A stretch of DNA of 64,000 nt from Scolanthus callimorphus (Eukaryota; Cnidaria; Anthozoa; Actiniaria; Edwardsiidae): contig CM066915.1 in the NCBI GenBank assembly GCA_033964015.1, positions 14,920,372 to 14,984,371 of the forward strand, written 5' to 3'. Numbering within the stretch: position 1 is the stretch's first letter; every line of letters begins with the position of its first letter. Made by a program: the position numbers and the translations under genes. This document shows, in pieces, positions 22,768-34,100 of the stretch. The notes beneath the pieces are model-generated. The model did no database searches and had not been told where the DNA came from. It was given only the letters and a program-made list of their open reading frames with translations.

Positions 22768-24558
22768 GTGTTTCGCACCACCCCAGAAGACAATCAGCCC
22801 AGCCTGTCCCAGGAAGACAGGAAGTTCATAGAGATCATGGAGGCAGGCGTCCATAAGAATAGTCAGGGAAACTGGGAAATGCCCCTCCCATTCCGAGAAA
22901 AGAACGTTAGCATGCCTAACAACAGAGCCCAGGCTACGCGTCGCCTCAATGGCCTACTGAAGACCCTCCAACGAAAACCTCAAATGAAGAAAGACTACTT
23001 AGAGTTTATGGAGAAGATTATTGTCAAGGGCCACGCCTCTCCTGTACCCCCAGCAGAGATAGAGACGCTACCCGGTGCCGTATGGTTTCTTAGCCATTTT
23101 GGTGTCTATCATCCAAAAAAAAAACAAATCAAATAAGAACGGTTTTCGACTCGTCTGCCGAGTACGAGGCCCTTCTACCCGGCCCAGATCTCGCCAACAG
23201 TCTACTAGGTGTCCTGCTACGCTTCCGGAAGGAGCACGTTGCAGTAATGTGCGACGTGGAACAAATGTTCCACTCATTCCACGTCGATCCCAGGCATCGC
23301 GACTTTCTTCGCTTCCTATGGTATCGAGATAACGACCCCGAAAAGGACATCATAGAATACCGAATGAACGTCCATCTGTTTGGAAATGGCCCAAGCCCCG
23401 CAGTCGCCACGTTTGACCTCAGAAGAACGGCAATCCAAGGAGGGGAGGAGAAGAACAACAGCAAGGTGCAACCATTCGTCTGTCGTAACTTCTACGTTGA
23501 CGACGGACTCATTTCCCTACCAACCGCAAGGGAAGCCGTAGATCTCGTAAGGAAGACTCAAGATACCCTATCTACCTGTAATCTGCGGCTTCACAAGGTC
23601 GCCTCTAATTCTAAAGAAGTAATGGAATCTTTCCCGTACGATGATAGAGCTAAAGATATGCGAGATCTCGACCTTAGCTGCGACAGCCTACCCGCCCAGC
23701 GATCCTTGGGAGTGTACTGGGACCTCGAAAGAGACAGTTTTACTTTCCAAGTTTCGTTGCCAGACAAACCGTTCACGAGAAGAGGAGTGTTATCCATGGT
23801 GATCTCCATCTACGACCCCCTGGGTCTCGCAATACCAGTCATGCTAGAGGGGAGGAAGCTATTAGCCATGGGCAAACAGACAAAGGGAGGCAAGAAGACG
23901 TTAGGCTGGGATGATCCTCTTCCCGACGCAACGATGGAGCGATGGGCGACCTGGAAGGAATCACTTCAATATCTTCCGAGCGTCTCAGTCCCTAGGTGCT
24001 ATAAGCCGCACGACTTCGGCAGCATATCCAGAGCAGAGTTGCACGCCTTCTACGATGCAAGTCAAGATGCGATAGGCACATCCATCTACCTCCGCCTACT
24101 AAACGAGAAAAATGAAGTAAGCGTGTCGTTCGTCTACGGACAAGGAAAGCTCGCACCAATCAATCCGACCAGTATTCCTAGACTGGAGCTATGTGGCGCC
24201 GTGCTCTCCGTACAGGGCGTCCAGAAGGTTATGAAAGAGCTGGATATCAACATCGATCAAGTTACCCACTACACAGATTCAAAGGTAGTGTTAGGCTACA
24301 TAAAAAAACGAGAGCGGGCGGTTCTACGTCTACGTAGCGAACCGCGTGCAGAGCATACGCCACTTATCTAGCCCGGATCAGTGGCGATACGTCCAAACCA
24401 GCGACAACCCAGCCGACCTGGCGACACGAGGAGTACGAGCCAAGGACCTAACGGAGTCAGGGACCAGACTTTCTCCAAACGATCTCCGACTATACCACGC
24501 CGAACGACGTACCATATCCTATCGCACACGACAACCCCGAGGTGAGGAAGGAAGTTAA
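22768..24558 (+). pseudogene. pol: BEL reverse transcriptase and RNase H remnant
   Basis: 22,768-23,136 carries the N-terminal fingers, with LPGAVWFLSHFGVYHP just before an A10 run (23,117-23,126) that shifts the frame. The next frame (open from about 23,130, long ORF 23,247-24,371) holds CDVEQMFHSF (first catalytic Asp region), LFGNGPSPAVATF and the active-site box FYVDDGL (codons 82-88 from 23,247). RNase H follows with LHAFYDASQDAIGTS, PRLELCGAVLS and YTDSKVVLGYI. Another shift near 24,330 leads to the NPADLATRG motif (about 24,407) that ends this domain in BEL elements. Confidence 0.9.
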
Positions 24559-24783
24559 AGTGGCGCGCACCGACGTGCTTAACCGAAGCAAGGAAGGCCT
24601 AGGCACAGATCTTCAAGCTTCTCAAGTCTCACTTCCTTACAGGGCGCAATCGCAGCACTCATCGCAAAGATCAGGGATTTCAAAAGTCGGAAGGAGCGCA
24701 CCATCGTTGATCCTCGTCACAACTCAGCTAGGAAACTTCGTCCGCCCACCGCAGATGAGCTAGCGCAAGCCAAGCAGGTAATC

Positions 24784-25803
24784 TTGCGCGCAGTACAAGA
24801 AGGCAACTCCAAGCACGAGCTCGATATTCTTAAGAGCACGCCACACGACGACGCCGAAGAGCAAACGCGGGAGAGTAAAGAAGCGTTGAAGAAATCACCG
24901 GTCTATCGTTTAGACCCCTTCCTCGACAGTAACGGAGTGATTAGGGTAGGTTGGCGCCTTAGACGCGCAGATATCGACTATGGAGAAATGCACCCTGTGC
25001 TTCTACCTAAATGCCACGTGTCCCAGCTTGTAGTTCGTCACTTCCATCACCACGTCCATCACCAAGAGAGACAAATGACACACGGAGCCGTTCGTCAGGG
25101 AGGGTATTGGATCGTTGGAGGCCACCGAGAAGTTACGAAGGAGCTACACTCATGCATAACTTGCAAGAAGTTGCGCGGACGCCTACAGGAGCAGCGGATG
25201 GCCGACCTTCCAAACGACAGACTAGAGGTAGCACCGCCTTTCTCTAACGTCGGGTTCGACGTGTTCGGGCCGTGGCTAGTCAACGCGCGACAGACAAGGG
25301 GAGGAGCTGCAAATTCCAAGCGTTGGGGGCTGATCCTGACGTGCCTCAGCAGCAGAGCAGTGCACATCGAGCTGCTGGAGTCCATGGACGCCAGTTCTTT
25401 TATATGCGCACTATGTCGCTTCTTCGCTCCTCGAGGTCCTGTCGCCAAGATGCGATGTGATTGCGGGACAAACTTCGTAGGCGGGAAGACGGAGCTCGAC
25501 CTAGCGCTGCAAGAAATGTATCGAGATGGATCGAGATGCAATAGAGAAGTACGTCAGAGAGCAGGGTTGTGAGCGGATCTTCAACCCTCCGCACGCCTCT
25601 CATTTCGGAGGAGTGTGGGAAAGACAAATCGGGACCATCCGCCGCGTATTGGACGCGAAACTGATGGAGTTAGGAGGACCCCGATTGAAGCACGAGCTGC
25701 TCGTAACCCTAATGGCAGAGGTCACAGCTATCGTTAACGGACGTCCAATCGCCGCCATACCAACCGATGTAGAAGATCCGCGCCCATTGACGCCAGCGAT
25801 GTT
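24784..25803 (+). pseudogene. pol: BEL integrase remnant
   Basis: The HHCC zinc-binding domain (residues from HHHVHHQERQMTHG to CITCKKLRG) is followed by the catalytic core: VGFDVFGPW (first Asp), SRAVHIELLESMD and MRCDCGTNFVGG (second Asp). A one-base shift near 25,540 leads to NPPHASHFGGVWERQIG (catalytic Glu) and IVNGRPI. The frame is abruptly replaced by T-rich sequence after LTPAM at 25,803, where the LINE inserted. The missing continuation is found at 43,487. Confidence 0.9.
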
Positions 25804-26119
25804 TTTTTTATTTTTATTTTTTTTATTGACCATTTATCCAACAATTACAGAGTTAAAAGACAGATTACAGCATATATATCCCCCCCCCCCCCCAACAACC
25901 CCTCCCAACAACACATTCCCAGACCACCCTTCTCCCATCCCTATTTAGGCCAGAACTACACACATACAGAGCACAAAAAAACAAAAACCCCACCCACCCC
26001 CTTCCTAACCCTACCCGGCATCCAGTGCACAGAAAAAAAAGCAAAGAAAAAGGAAAGCCACACCCTATACTATGGAAGTTTGGTTCATTGGAGGACACCT
26101 GGTTGTGAATAAGTCGAGC

Positions 26120-28824
26120 CTAGATTTTTTCCCATTTCATGAAATGAAAATTGAGCTTGTCCTTCTCTTTTGCAATTAAAAATTCAATTTTGCATACAGA
26201 TTTGAGTTTACTGAAAAAGGAGTCAATTTGCGGTTGTTGGTCTCTTAATTTGCAAGAAAATATAAAGGATTTTGCAACAAGTATAATGTGATTTAATATA
26301 ATGAAATCCTCATCGTTTTGCTTTGGTACACCCAATATGATATCCAGTTCGCTGAGATTTCTTTGTAAAATGTTTACTTCATGGAGGAAAGTTTCTATAC
26401 GGGACCAGAAAGATTTTACAATCGGACAGGATACGAATAAGTGCTGTATTGTCTCATCTTCGTTTTGGCAGAAGGAGCAGAGCGGAGACTGTACTTTGCC
26501 AATTTTGTACAGTCTGGTATTGGTGAAAATGATTCTATGGAGAATTTTGAACTGAAACTCACGTAGCTTGGTCTCAATAGAGCATTTGAATGGAATACGA
26601 TATATTTCATTCCAATCAAGGGATGATGAAGCAAAGTAGTTATTGTAAAAGAGTTGTGCTGTAGGTGGCTTAATTATATTTGAGAGAAAGAGACTATAAA
26701 CGCTATGTGACATCATGTTATTTAGTACAAACGAACGACCATTCAAATACAAAAAGAATTGAACTGGGTCTAGTGCCAAAACAAGGGATGAAACATTTCC
26801 GGGAAACTCTCTTAATTTGCTTTTCCATCCGGATGGGATTGCCTCCAGGACACTTTTGAGTTGAAAAAGATGTAAAAATTTAAGATTAACATTAAATTTG
26901 CTTCTCAATATCGAGCCTTGTTCCTCAAACAATTGACCAATTTTATAAAAACCACTTTTAAAAAGATCTTGAAAGAAGAATGACTTGTTGTTGATACATA
27001 TAAGCTTATTGTTCCAAATTACTTGATTTGCTATGTCGTCTATAGAATCTATGCAAGGGGCATTCACCTCAGACCACGCCTCTAAGCATTCTTTGTAAAA
27101 AAAAGGGAAATTATTTTCCAGATTGAGTTTTGAGACGTCAAAATTGCATTGAAAGAGGAAGCTTCCTCCCAAATTTCTAAGGTGGTGCAAAAATATAACC
27201 TTCCAAAAAGAATTAGGTTCCTATAAGAATTTCTTGATACACATTATTCTTTGCGATTTTATCATAGACAAGATGTCCGGCATTCTAAGCCCACCTTCCT
27301 CTAGATTACTAATCATCGACACCCTTTTAACCTTATCTTTCCCATTCCACAAAAAATCGTACAAAAGGCTATTCACTTTTTTTATAAAGTCATTTTCACA
27401 AGGAAAGACAGATAGGGTATACAAAATTTTAGGGACTATAAAGGTTTTAATTATTTGAACTTTACCTATGAGAGTCAACCCCCTCCATTTCCAATTCTTA
27501 AATTTCTGTTTCATGAAATCTATTACTGCGTCCTGATTAAGCTCTTTGGAAATACGACTGTTATATGTAAAGTGAAGACCCAAAATTTTGACAGTAGACT
27601 TAATCTCTTTAACCTTTAGTTCCTCAGCTGTTATTTTAAAAGACCCCAAACAAAAGACTTCTGTTTTATCGCCATTTATCTTTAAACCCGAGAATTGCCT
27701 AAACAACTCTAAAGTTGACATGAAGCAGAAAAAAGATTCTTTGTCTCTGAGAAAAGCAGACATATCATCCGCAAACGATAGAACTTTAATTTCTTGGTTC
27801 TGGACGAATATACCCTTAATATTCGGGTTATCACGGACATTAATGGATAATAGTTCCAGCGCTATAATAAAGAGAAAGGACGAAAGGGGATCTCCTTGAC
27901 GGACTCCGGAAAGTACATTAAAAAACGGTGTAGAGAAGCCATTATTGGTAACACAGCTGATTATATTCGTGTAAAACATACAGACCCACGAAATGAATGA
28001 GTCACCAAAGTCAAACTTGTGCAGCGCTTGGAACAAAAATTTACGATTAGGAGAGTCAAAAGCTTTTTCGAAGTCCACGGTTGTCAAAAGGGCGTCAACT
28101 TTATTTGTCTTGGTATAATAAAGTAAGTCATCTATTGATCTGACTGTATCGAAAATTGTTCTCCCTTTGACGTAAGCATTTTGATTGTGGTGAATTATGT
28201 GCGGAAGTACTTTTTCTAGCCTTTTTGCGATACACTTTGATCCTATCTTAACATCAACATTAATTAATGATATAGGTCTCCAATTTTTCGTGTGCCTCCT
28301 GTCCTTGCCTTTCTTTTCGATTAAAACTATTATAGCCTGTTTCTGCGATGTGCTTAGCTCACCATTGCGATAACAAAAATTAAGGCATTCAACTAACATT
28401 TTACTAAAGGTTGACCAAAAAGTCTTATAAAATTCGACCGTGAGCCCATCGCTACCTGGAGATTTATTATTTTGAAAAGAGGATAAGATATTAAAGCATT
28501 CTACAGGAGATAGCTCTCCTTCGCATGTCGTTTTCAATGAATCCGTGAGCTTTGGGGTTTGAGGGGAGGTTAGAAAAGGACAACACAAGTCATCGATATC
28601 ATCCTTGCATTTTTCACTATATAAATCTGCATAAAAAGAGTGCAATTCGTCCATTATTGTTTTGGGGTTCGACGTAATTTTCCCATCTGATTTGTATACT
28701 TTTCTTATCACGCTTTTCTTTTTCCTAGAGTTTTCCAAATTCAAAAAATACGAGTTATTTTTTTCTCCTTTCTCATACCAATTTACTTTCGATCTAATAA
28801 TTGCTCCTTCGGTAATGTAATTAT
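26120..28824 (-). pseudogene. LINE ORF2, reverse transcriptase and C-terminal part
   Basis: From 28,824 down, the frame has the fingers (KNWRPISLINVDVKI), the palm (TVDFEKAFDS), GVRQGDPLSS and the catalytic FADD box (VLSFADDMSAF), then the thumb and the zf-RVT cluster (CSFCQNEDETIQHLFVSC). A single in-frame TAG at 27,221-27,223 interrupts it. Reading continues in the same frame from 27,220 to the TAA/TGA at 26,120. The upstream part of ORF2 resumes beyond the Gypsy insertion at 40,998. The L1/Tx1 group is suggested by the order endonuclease-RT-zf-RVT and by the type of ORF1. Confidence 0.9.
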
Positions 28825-29546
28825 TGTCATGAAAGATATTTAGCCTTATTTTGATCAACTCCTGAATACCCTCATGATGGTCTCTTTTAGTTAACTTCTA
28901 TTGAATTCGCACATCAGAGTTACAGCTGAGAGTTATTCCCGAATTATTGCCTAGTCATTTCTAGCCTCGTAGCCACGCTAACCTTTTGCTGAGTCATTCT
29001 GGTGCGCGAGTCACTTCACGTTTGGCCATGCGCGAGTTTAATAATTCTTACGCCAGATTATGTTACTTTCAATTAAGTCTTACAACAGATTAATTTGGTC
29101 AACTTATCAAAAAGGACGCTATCGCTCCTACTCGTAAATAATTCTGTCTTTCATATTCGGAACATTCGGTTTGTTGAATTACACCTCTTAGCTATGAATA
29201 TCCGATGTGCCCTTTGAATTGATCGAGTTTCCACTGAGTTATTCTCGAAAGGATTTCCTGGCAAACATAATTATTCTGAAGTAATCTTTATTAACTTAGA
29301 CCAGAACAAAGGACGCGCTGAATCGACAAGTTTTAGTACACAAAGAATTGTATAGGAATCACTGAAGATAAAAAGCCATGTAATGATTGAGAACGAACAG
29401 TGGTAATAGAGTTAACAACGGAGTTGAAGAAGTTGGTTGTTAAAGAGTCGAACAGAGGGAAGATCGAATCAAGTGGAATAAACATCTTTGACCAGTACTT
29501 GGAGTCTGTGGTTGCTATCCGTTAATTGTCAAAAACCCCTTTGACA
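28825..29546 (+). repeat. Gypsy 5' LTR
   Basis: 722 bp, TG...CA. Read against 40,271-40,993 it is identical except for four instead of five C bases near the 3' end (29,536-29,539). It should contain the promoter. No clear TATA box stands out. Confidence 0.95.
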
Positions 29547-29946
29547 ATCTGGTGGAGAATCCCGTGGCTCGTTCCTGTCAAGCCGGACCATTGTAAGGTA
29601 TCCATTACGCTCACGCTTCACTCGCTAAATGCACTTGCTCGGCTTTCTAATTAATCGCTAATACCTTTGTCTATTTCTTATTTACTCTCTTAACGTAATA
29701 ATGCGATCAAATTGTTGAACTTTAGAGACCTCTCAGGGAAGTCTAATTAGTTTATCCCTAGTTGAATTTATAAAATCATAAATTGATTAGTTTCACCTTG
29801 TTTCGTGCATCATAAGTTTTCAAACTGAATTTACGAAGCGGCAAAACCGTGGATCCATCACAGCCTAACTGTACATCGTGTGGGAATCACTTAACCAACC
29901 ATTCTAAAACCAAAATATCCCAAAAGCTAACAAAACTACCAACACC
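29547..29946 (+). promoter_or_regulatory. Gypsy leader with candidate primer-binding site
   Basis: Four bases past the LTR comes TGGTGGAGAATCCCGTGG (29,550-29,567), which starts with the TGG expected of a tRNA-primed site. I cannot name the tRNA. AAGGTATCC near 29,597 is a possible splice donor for the downstream ORFs. The rest of the 400-nt leader contains nothing I recognise. Confidence 0.5.
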
Positions 29947-31110
29947 ATGGGTGAAAAAGATAGCGACGCTACAGCACAAATTTCTGAAGCTCTAGATAAT
30001 GCGCTTAAAGACTTTTCAATTCGTCTGGAACAATCAACCACATCTCAAGCTGCACAAATTGCAGCCATAGAAAAAACTTTAGCTTCTAAAACTTCGCATG
30101 AGACAGATACGCCTTCAGGATTTCCAAAGATGCCTACATTTTCAGGTCACGGAGAAGACCCTGTTCAGTTTTTACATCGATTTGATATGTATGCAAAATA
30201 TAATAAATGGACCGCTGATAAATGCCTAGATGTATTTCCTATAATTTTGAGCGGCAACGCTCTTATCTGGTTTTCATCAGTGCAGCCGCCAGTCGGATCT
30301 TTTGCAGAGTTACGTCAACTCTTTTTAACTCAGTTTAATTCATCCTCTAGTGAGTGGGTTTTGCGCCAGGAATTAGCAAACAAAACACAGCGCATAGGCG
30401 AATCAGTAACTTCTTACGCAAGCGAACTCAGACAAAGATGTCAACGTCTTAAGGTTCCAGCGGCGGAATGTGTACATAAATTTGTGCAAGGACTCATACC
30501 AGAAATTCGTTCTCATGTTTTGCTACAACAACCCAAAACTATAGAAGAAGCCGAACATTTGGCTCGCCTAAAGGAATCAGTTTTATTAGCGCAACCTCAG
30601 CTTACGGGTGCTCAGATTTCTGCCATTCAAGAGGGCCTTATACAGAAACTAAAATCGGCTCAACTAATAGTTTCACAAACCACTCCAATAGCAGCTATAG
30701 ATACTTCCTCGCGCCCTCCTACAAATTTTTCTCAACAAAATGATACACGATTCAATAACAACAACAATTACTCGCGGAATCATAACCAGGAAGCGCCAGC
30801 TACTGAATCGGACGTCCTTCGCATTGTAAGACAGGAATTAAGACACCAGAATTTTAACCCACAAGGCCGTCGTTTCAACGGTCACCAAAATCAGGGGAGA
30901 CCACGTTTTAACGCACAGGGTAATTTTGGTCGTAATCTACGCACTAATACAGGGGATATTATCTGTGCAAATTGCATGCGCGTAGGTCACCATGCCTCTA
31001 CTTGTCGCTCAGCTAGAAACTATTCAGAAAACCGTTTTCCTCGTAACAATTCATCTAACCAACCTAGGGCTTTTCCAGCTCGCACATTCCAACATCCGCA
31101 GGGAAACTAA
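29947..31110 (+). CDS. gag: Gypsy Gag polyprotein, intact
   Basis: The 387-codon frame encodes the structural protein that packages element RNA. Codons about 60-215 match the retrotransposon Gag capsid family (Retrotrans_gag): FSGHGEDPVQFLHRF, LSGNALIWFSS, FNSSSSEWVLRQEL and FVQGLIPEIRSHV. An Asn- and Gln-rich low-complexity linker follows, then a single CCHC zinc knuckle, CANCMRVGHHASTC (about codons 339-352). The start ATG has an ACACC-ATGG context, close to a Kozak consensus. The stop TAA at 31,108 directly follows the heptamer GGGAAAC, so a fraction of ribosomes could slip into the pol frame. Confidence 0.93.
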   Translation: MGEKDSDATAQISEALDNALKDFSIRLEQSTTSQAAQIAAIEKTLASKTSHETDTPSGFPKMPTFSGHGEDPVQFLHRFDMYAKYNKWTADKCLDVFPIILSGNALIWFSSVQPPVGSFAELRQLFLTQFNSSSSEWVLRQELANKTQRIGESVTSYASELRQRCQRLKVPAAECVHKFVQGLIPEIRSHVLLQQPKTIEEAEHLARLKESVLLAQPQLTGAQISAIQEGLIQKLKSAQLIVSQTTPIAAIDTSSRPPTNFSQQNDTRFNNNNNYSRNHNQEAPATESDVLRIVRQELRHQNFNPQGRRFNGHQNQGRPRFNAQGNFGRNLRTNTGDIICANCMRVGHHASTCRSARNYSENRFPRNNSSNQPRAFPARTFQHPQGN

Positions 31111-31143
31111 ATTCGACCTTCCAAGCCGGAAATTGGACAGGTC
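31101..31143 (+). promoter_or_regulatory. Candidate -1 ribosomal frameshift site (gag-pol)
   Basis: G GGA AAC sits in the gag frame at 31,101-31,107 and is followed at once by TAA. A slip of -1 gives GGG AAA C, and that frame is open from 31,068 with no stop until 35,666. Before 31,068 the -1 frame is closed by three stops (31,044, 31,056, 31,065). Seven nt downstream a hairpin can form: GACC (31,115-31,118) with GGTC (31,140-31,143) and TTCC with GGAA, loop AAGCC. Slippery heptamer, spacer and hairpin match the known layout of retroviral -1 signals. Confidence 0.8.
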
Positions 31144-34100
31144 AAAGGGATAATTTACAAAATGATCAACCACACAATGAAACTCAACTGTCGGAACGCT
31201 GTAATTTACCAAACCAAACTAAAACTGCGCAATTTCGCGATCACATTAAAGAACAACGAAAAAACAAAAAGAAACATCGCGCAATCGAGCATAATTCTTT
31301 TTCCCCAAAACCGGTTATTTCCAATCCAGGAAAAACACCGCAAGCTATTCCTACGTGGAGTAAACCTTCTCAATCACCTATTGTAGATATGAAACCAATA
31401 CCAAGTACTTCTTTTTCATCGCCTGTTGTTCCGGAACAGGTACCTAGTAATTTAAACGAAGAACCGTATACACCAGTTTTCGCTAACGCATTAGCTTCAG
31501 ACTTTAAAATTTTTAAGGGAGCATCCATTTCTGTTTTGGAAGAAAATTCCAACGCGCGCATTAGAACTAATTCTATCGAACACACAACAAAGGACATTCC
31601 GAATACGACTTTAGTTAACTCTTCGTACCCTTTCTTCATTCCGCAAGCTAATGACTCTGCTCTTAAGGCACCGCCATCGGAGGCGGACAAAAACACAGTT
31701 CACACATCCATTCAGGATGACATAATTAGTCCAAGGCAATGTTCTCGCAGTCAGACTCTCAACAAAAGCGCAAAAGTCGGCTCATCACGGTCATATATAA
31801 AATTTTGTAAAGCGGATGCCGCTGCATCGGCAAGCGGCAACTCTAAAGAACTTTGCACAATAGACGCGGTGTATGAGTACGGTAGTCCAGGGCCAGAGCG
31901 AATCACTCCTGCACTGGACTCCGCGCCGTGTACACCTCGCTCGCTCGCAGGTAAGCTTCGGTCCAAAGTTTCCAAACTTTTCTCTCGAGTTTTTCATCGA
32001 ACTAATTTGAACCGTATTCATCCGCATTGTAGCACTCAAACTTCAAACAATTTTCAAGAACACGCTGGGACATCACTTCATTCTCCAAATCAAGGTAAAA
32101 CAGTGTTTGTTAGCGATTTTTCCGAGAACATTGCTGATACTTCATGGACTGATAGCGACTTGTTGGCTTCTTCTGTTGTAGTTCCCTCGCAAATTGATAA
32201 CATCACAAATCCGTTAGAAATATCGTCTCAAAATTGTAGTGTTTCTAGCTCAATTGCGAGCTCATTTTTGTCACATCTTGAATGCGAATTTGAAGAGCAT
32301 GACACTGAGCCTACCTCTGCTTCCAGCGAGAGTTCTGCTGTGGTAACAGGCACTTGCACGAACGCATGTATTGTAGCTCAAACAAGTTCAAAACCAACTA
32401 AAAGCTTATTGCTTAATTCGGGAAAGTTTTGCGCAACCACGGAGAGAACTACAAAACCAGAAGCCAGTATTTCCGCGCATTTTCCTTCGGATTTAGATTC
32501 GCTCAGTTTGGAAATTTCTAATAATAGTCTCACGGTAGTAGGATTTATTGATAAGACGCAAGTTTCCTTTCTTGTTGATACCGGAGCAGCAGTTTCAGTC
32601 GTTAGTGAAGCTCTTTCCAAGCAAAATCCGATACTTTCTAAGTATCCGCCGGCGCCTACGAATTTATCTTCGCTTCGCTCCGTTAGTGGACAGCGCCTTC
32701 CAGTTTTAGGAAAAGTTATTGTTTCTCTAACATTGAGTGACCAGGAATATTGTTTTCCAATGCATTTAGTAAAGGATATTTCACATCCCATAATTCTAGG
32801 CCGCGATTTTCTAGTACATTTCGGTGCAATTATTAATCTCAATGATTTTAACCTGGATTTTGTCGGAGAAGCAGCACGCCCGTCAACTAGTCAACCGTCG
32901 CCGCCAAAAGTTTTGAAACGCCACGCAGATAATTCAACGAGTACTATTACAGCTTATACATCTGTTGTTTTGCCTCCGCGTAGTGAGTCTATAATTTTGG
33001 GATGCTTATCTGATACTAATTGTAGGAATCGCGAAGGGATTATAGAACCTAATTGTGACTTAACATCGAAATATAGTGTTTGTGGAGCTAATATTTTGGC
33101 TTCAAGTACCGATGAGGGTCTGGTACCTATTCGTCTTTTGAACCCATTAGCTCAATCTGTTAAATTAATGGAAGGAACTCATGTAGGACTTTTTACAACT
33201 TCAGAAGAGCCTTTTGTAGCCGTTACCTTAGGTGATACTAGTGAATCTAATTCTTCGGATGCAGTGAAAACGTCGCCAAACGATAGCGCTTCTCTTCATG
33301 TTGATTTGTCTCACGCGGATTTAGAAACACAACAAAAACAGGAATTAACGAACCTTTTGGGAGAGTTCAATGATATTTTTGCATTAAAGGACACTGATTT
33401 AGGACTCACCAATAGGGTGGAACATGTGATTGACACAGGCAGCGCTCAGCCAATCAGATTGCGACCTTATAGGGTAGTCGGCCAAAAGCGAGATCTCATA
33501 GACAAACACGTGAAAGAAATGTTAGATAATGATATTATCGAACCAAGTGTTTCGCCTTGGTCCTCCCCAATCGTAATTATTCCGAAAAAATCGTCAGGTG
33601 AGTGGCGCTTTTGTTGTGATTTTCGCAAGCTTAATTTTGTCACAATCAAGCAACAACAGCCATTGCCAGTTATATCACTAGCATTAGATTGTTTGGGAGG
33701 ATCGCAATATTTTTCAATAATGGACCTTAGGTCAGGATTTTGGCAAGTTAAGATGGATGACGCTAGCAAAGAAAAGACTGCTTTTATTACCTATGGGGGT
33801 CTGTACCAGTTTAAGAGAATGCCTTTTGGGTTATGCAACGCTCCGTCGACGTTTCAGCGACTCATGGAAAATGTTTTACAGTCCCTAAACTATAAAACTA
33901 CGCTCTGTTACTTGGATGACATTATCGTATTTTCCAAAAATTTCGAGCAACATCTTAAGGACCTTCGCGAAGTTTTCAGTCGCCTTAGAGACGCTAACAT
34001 CAAGTTAAAACCTAGCAAATGTACTTTTGCAGCGAACCAAGTAGAATACTTAGGTCACATAATAACTAGAAACGGTATCTTACCAAATCCAGAAAAAATA

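Noticed and set aside
31751..32842. Minus-strand ORFs of 74-154 codons inside Gypsy pol
   Set aside because: They lie opposite a coding frame with clear protease and linker sequence. Shadow frames.
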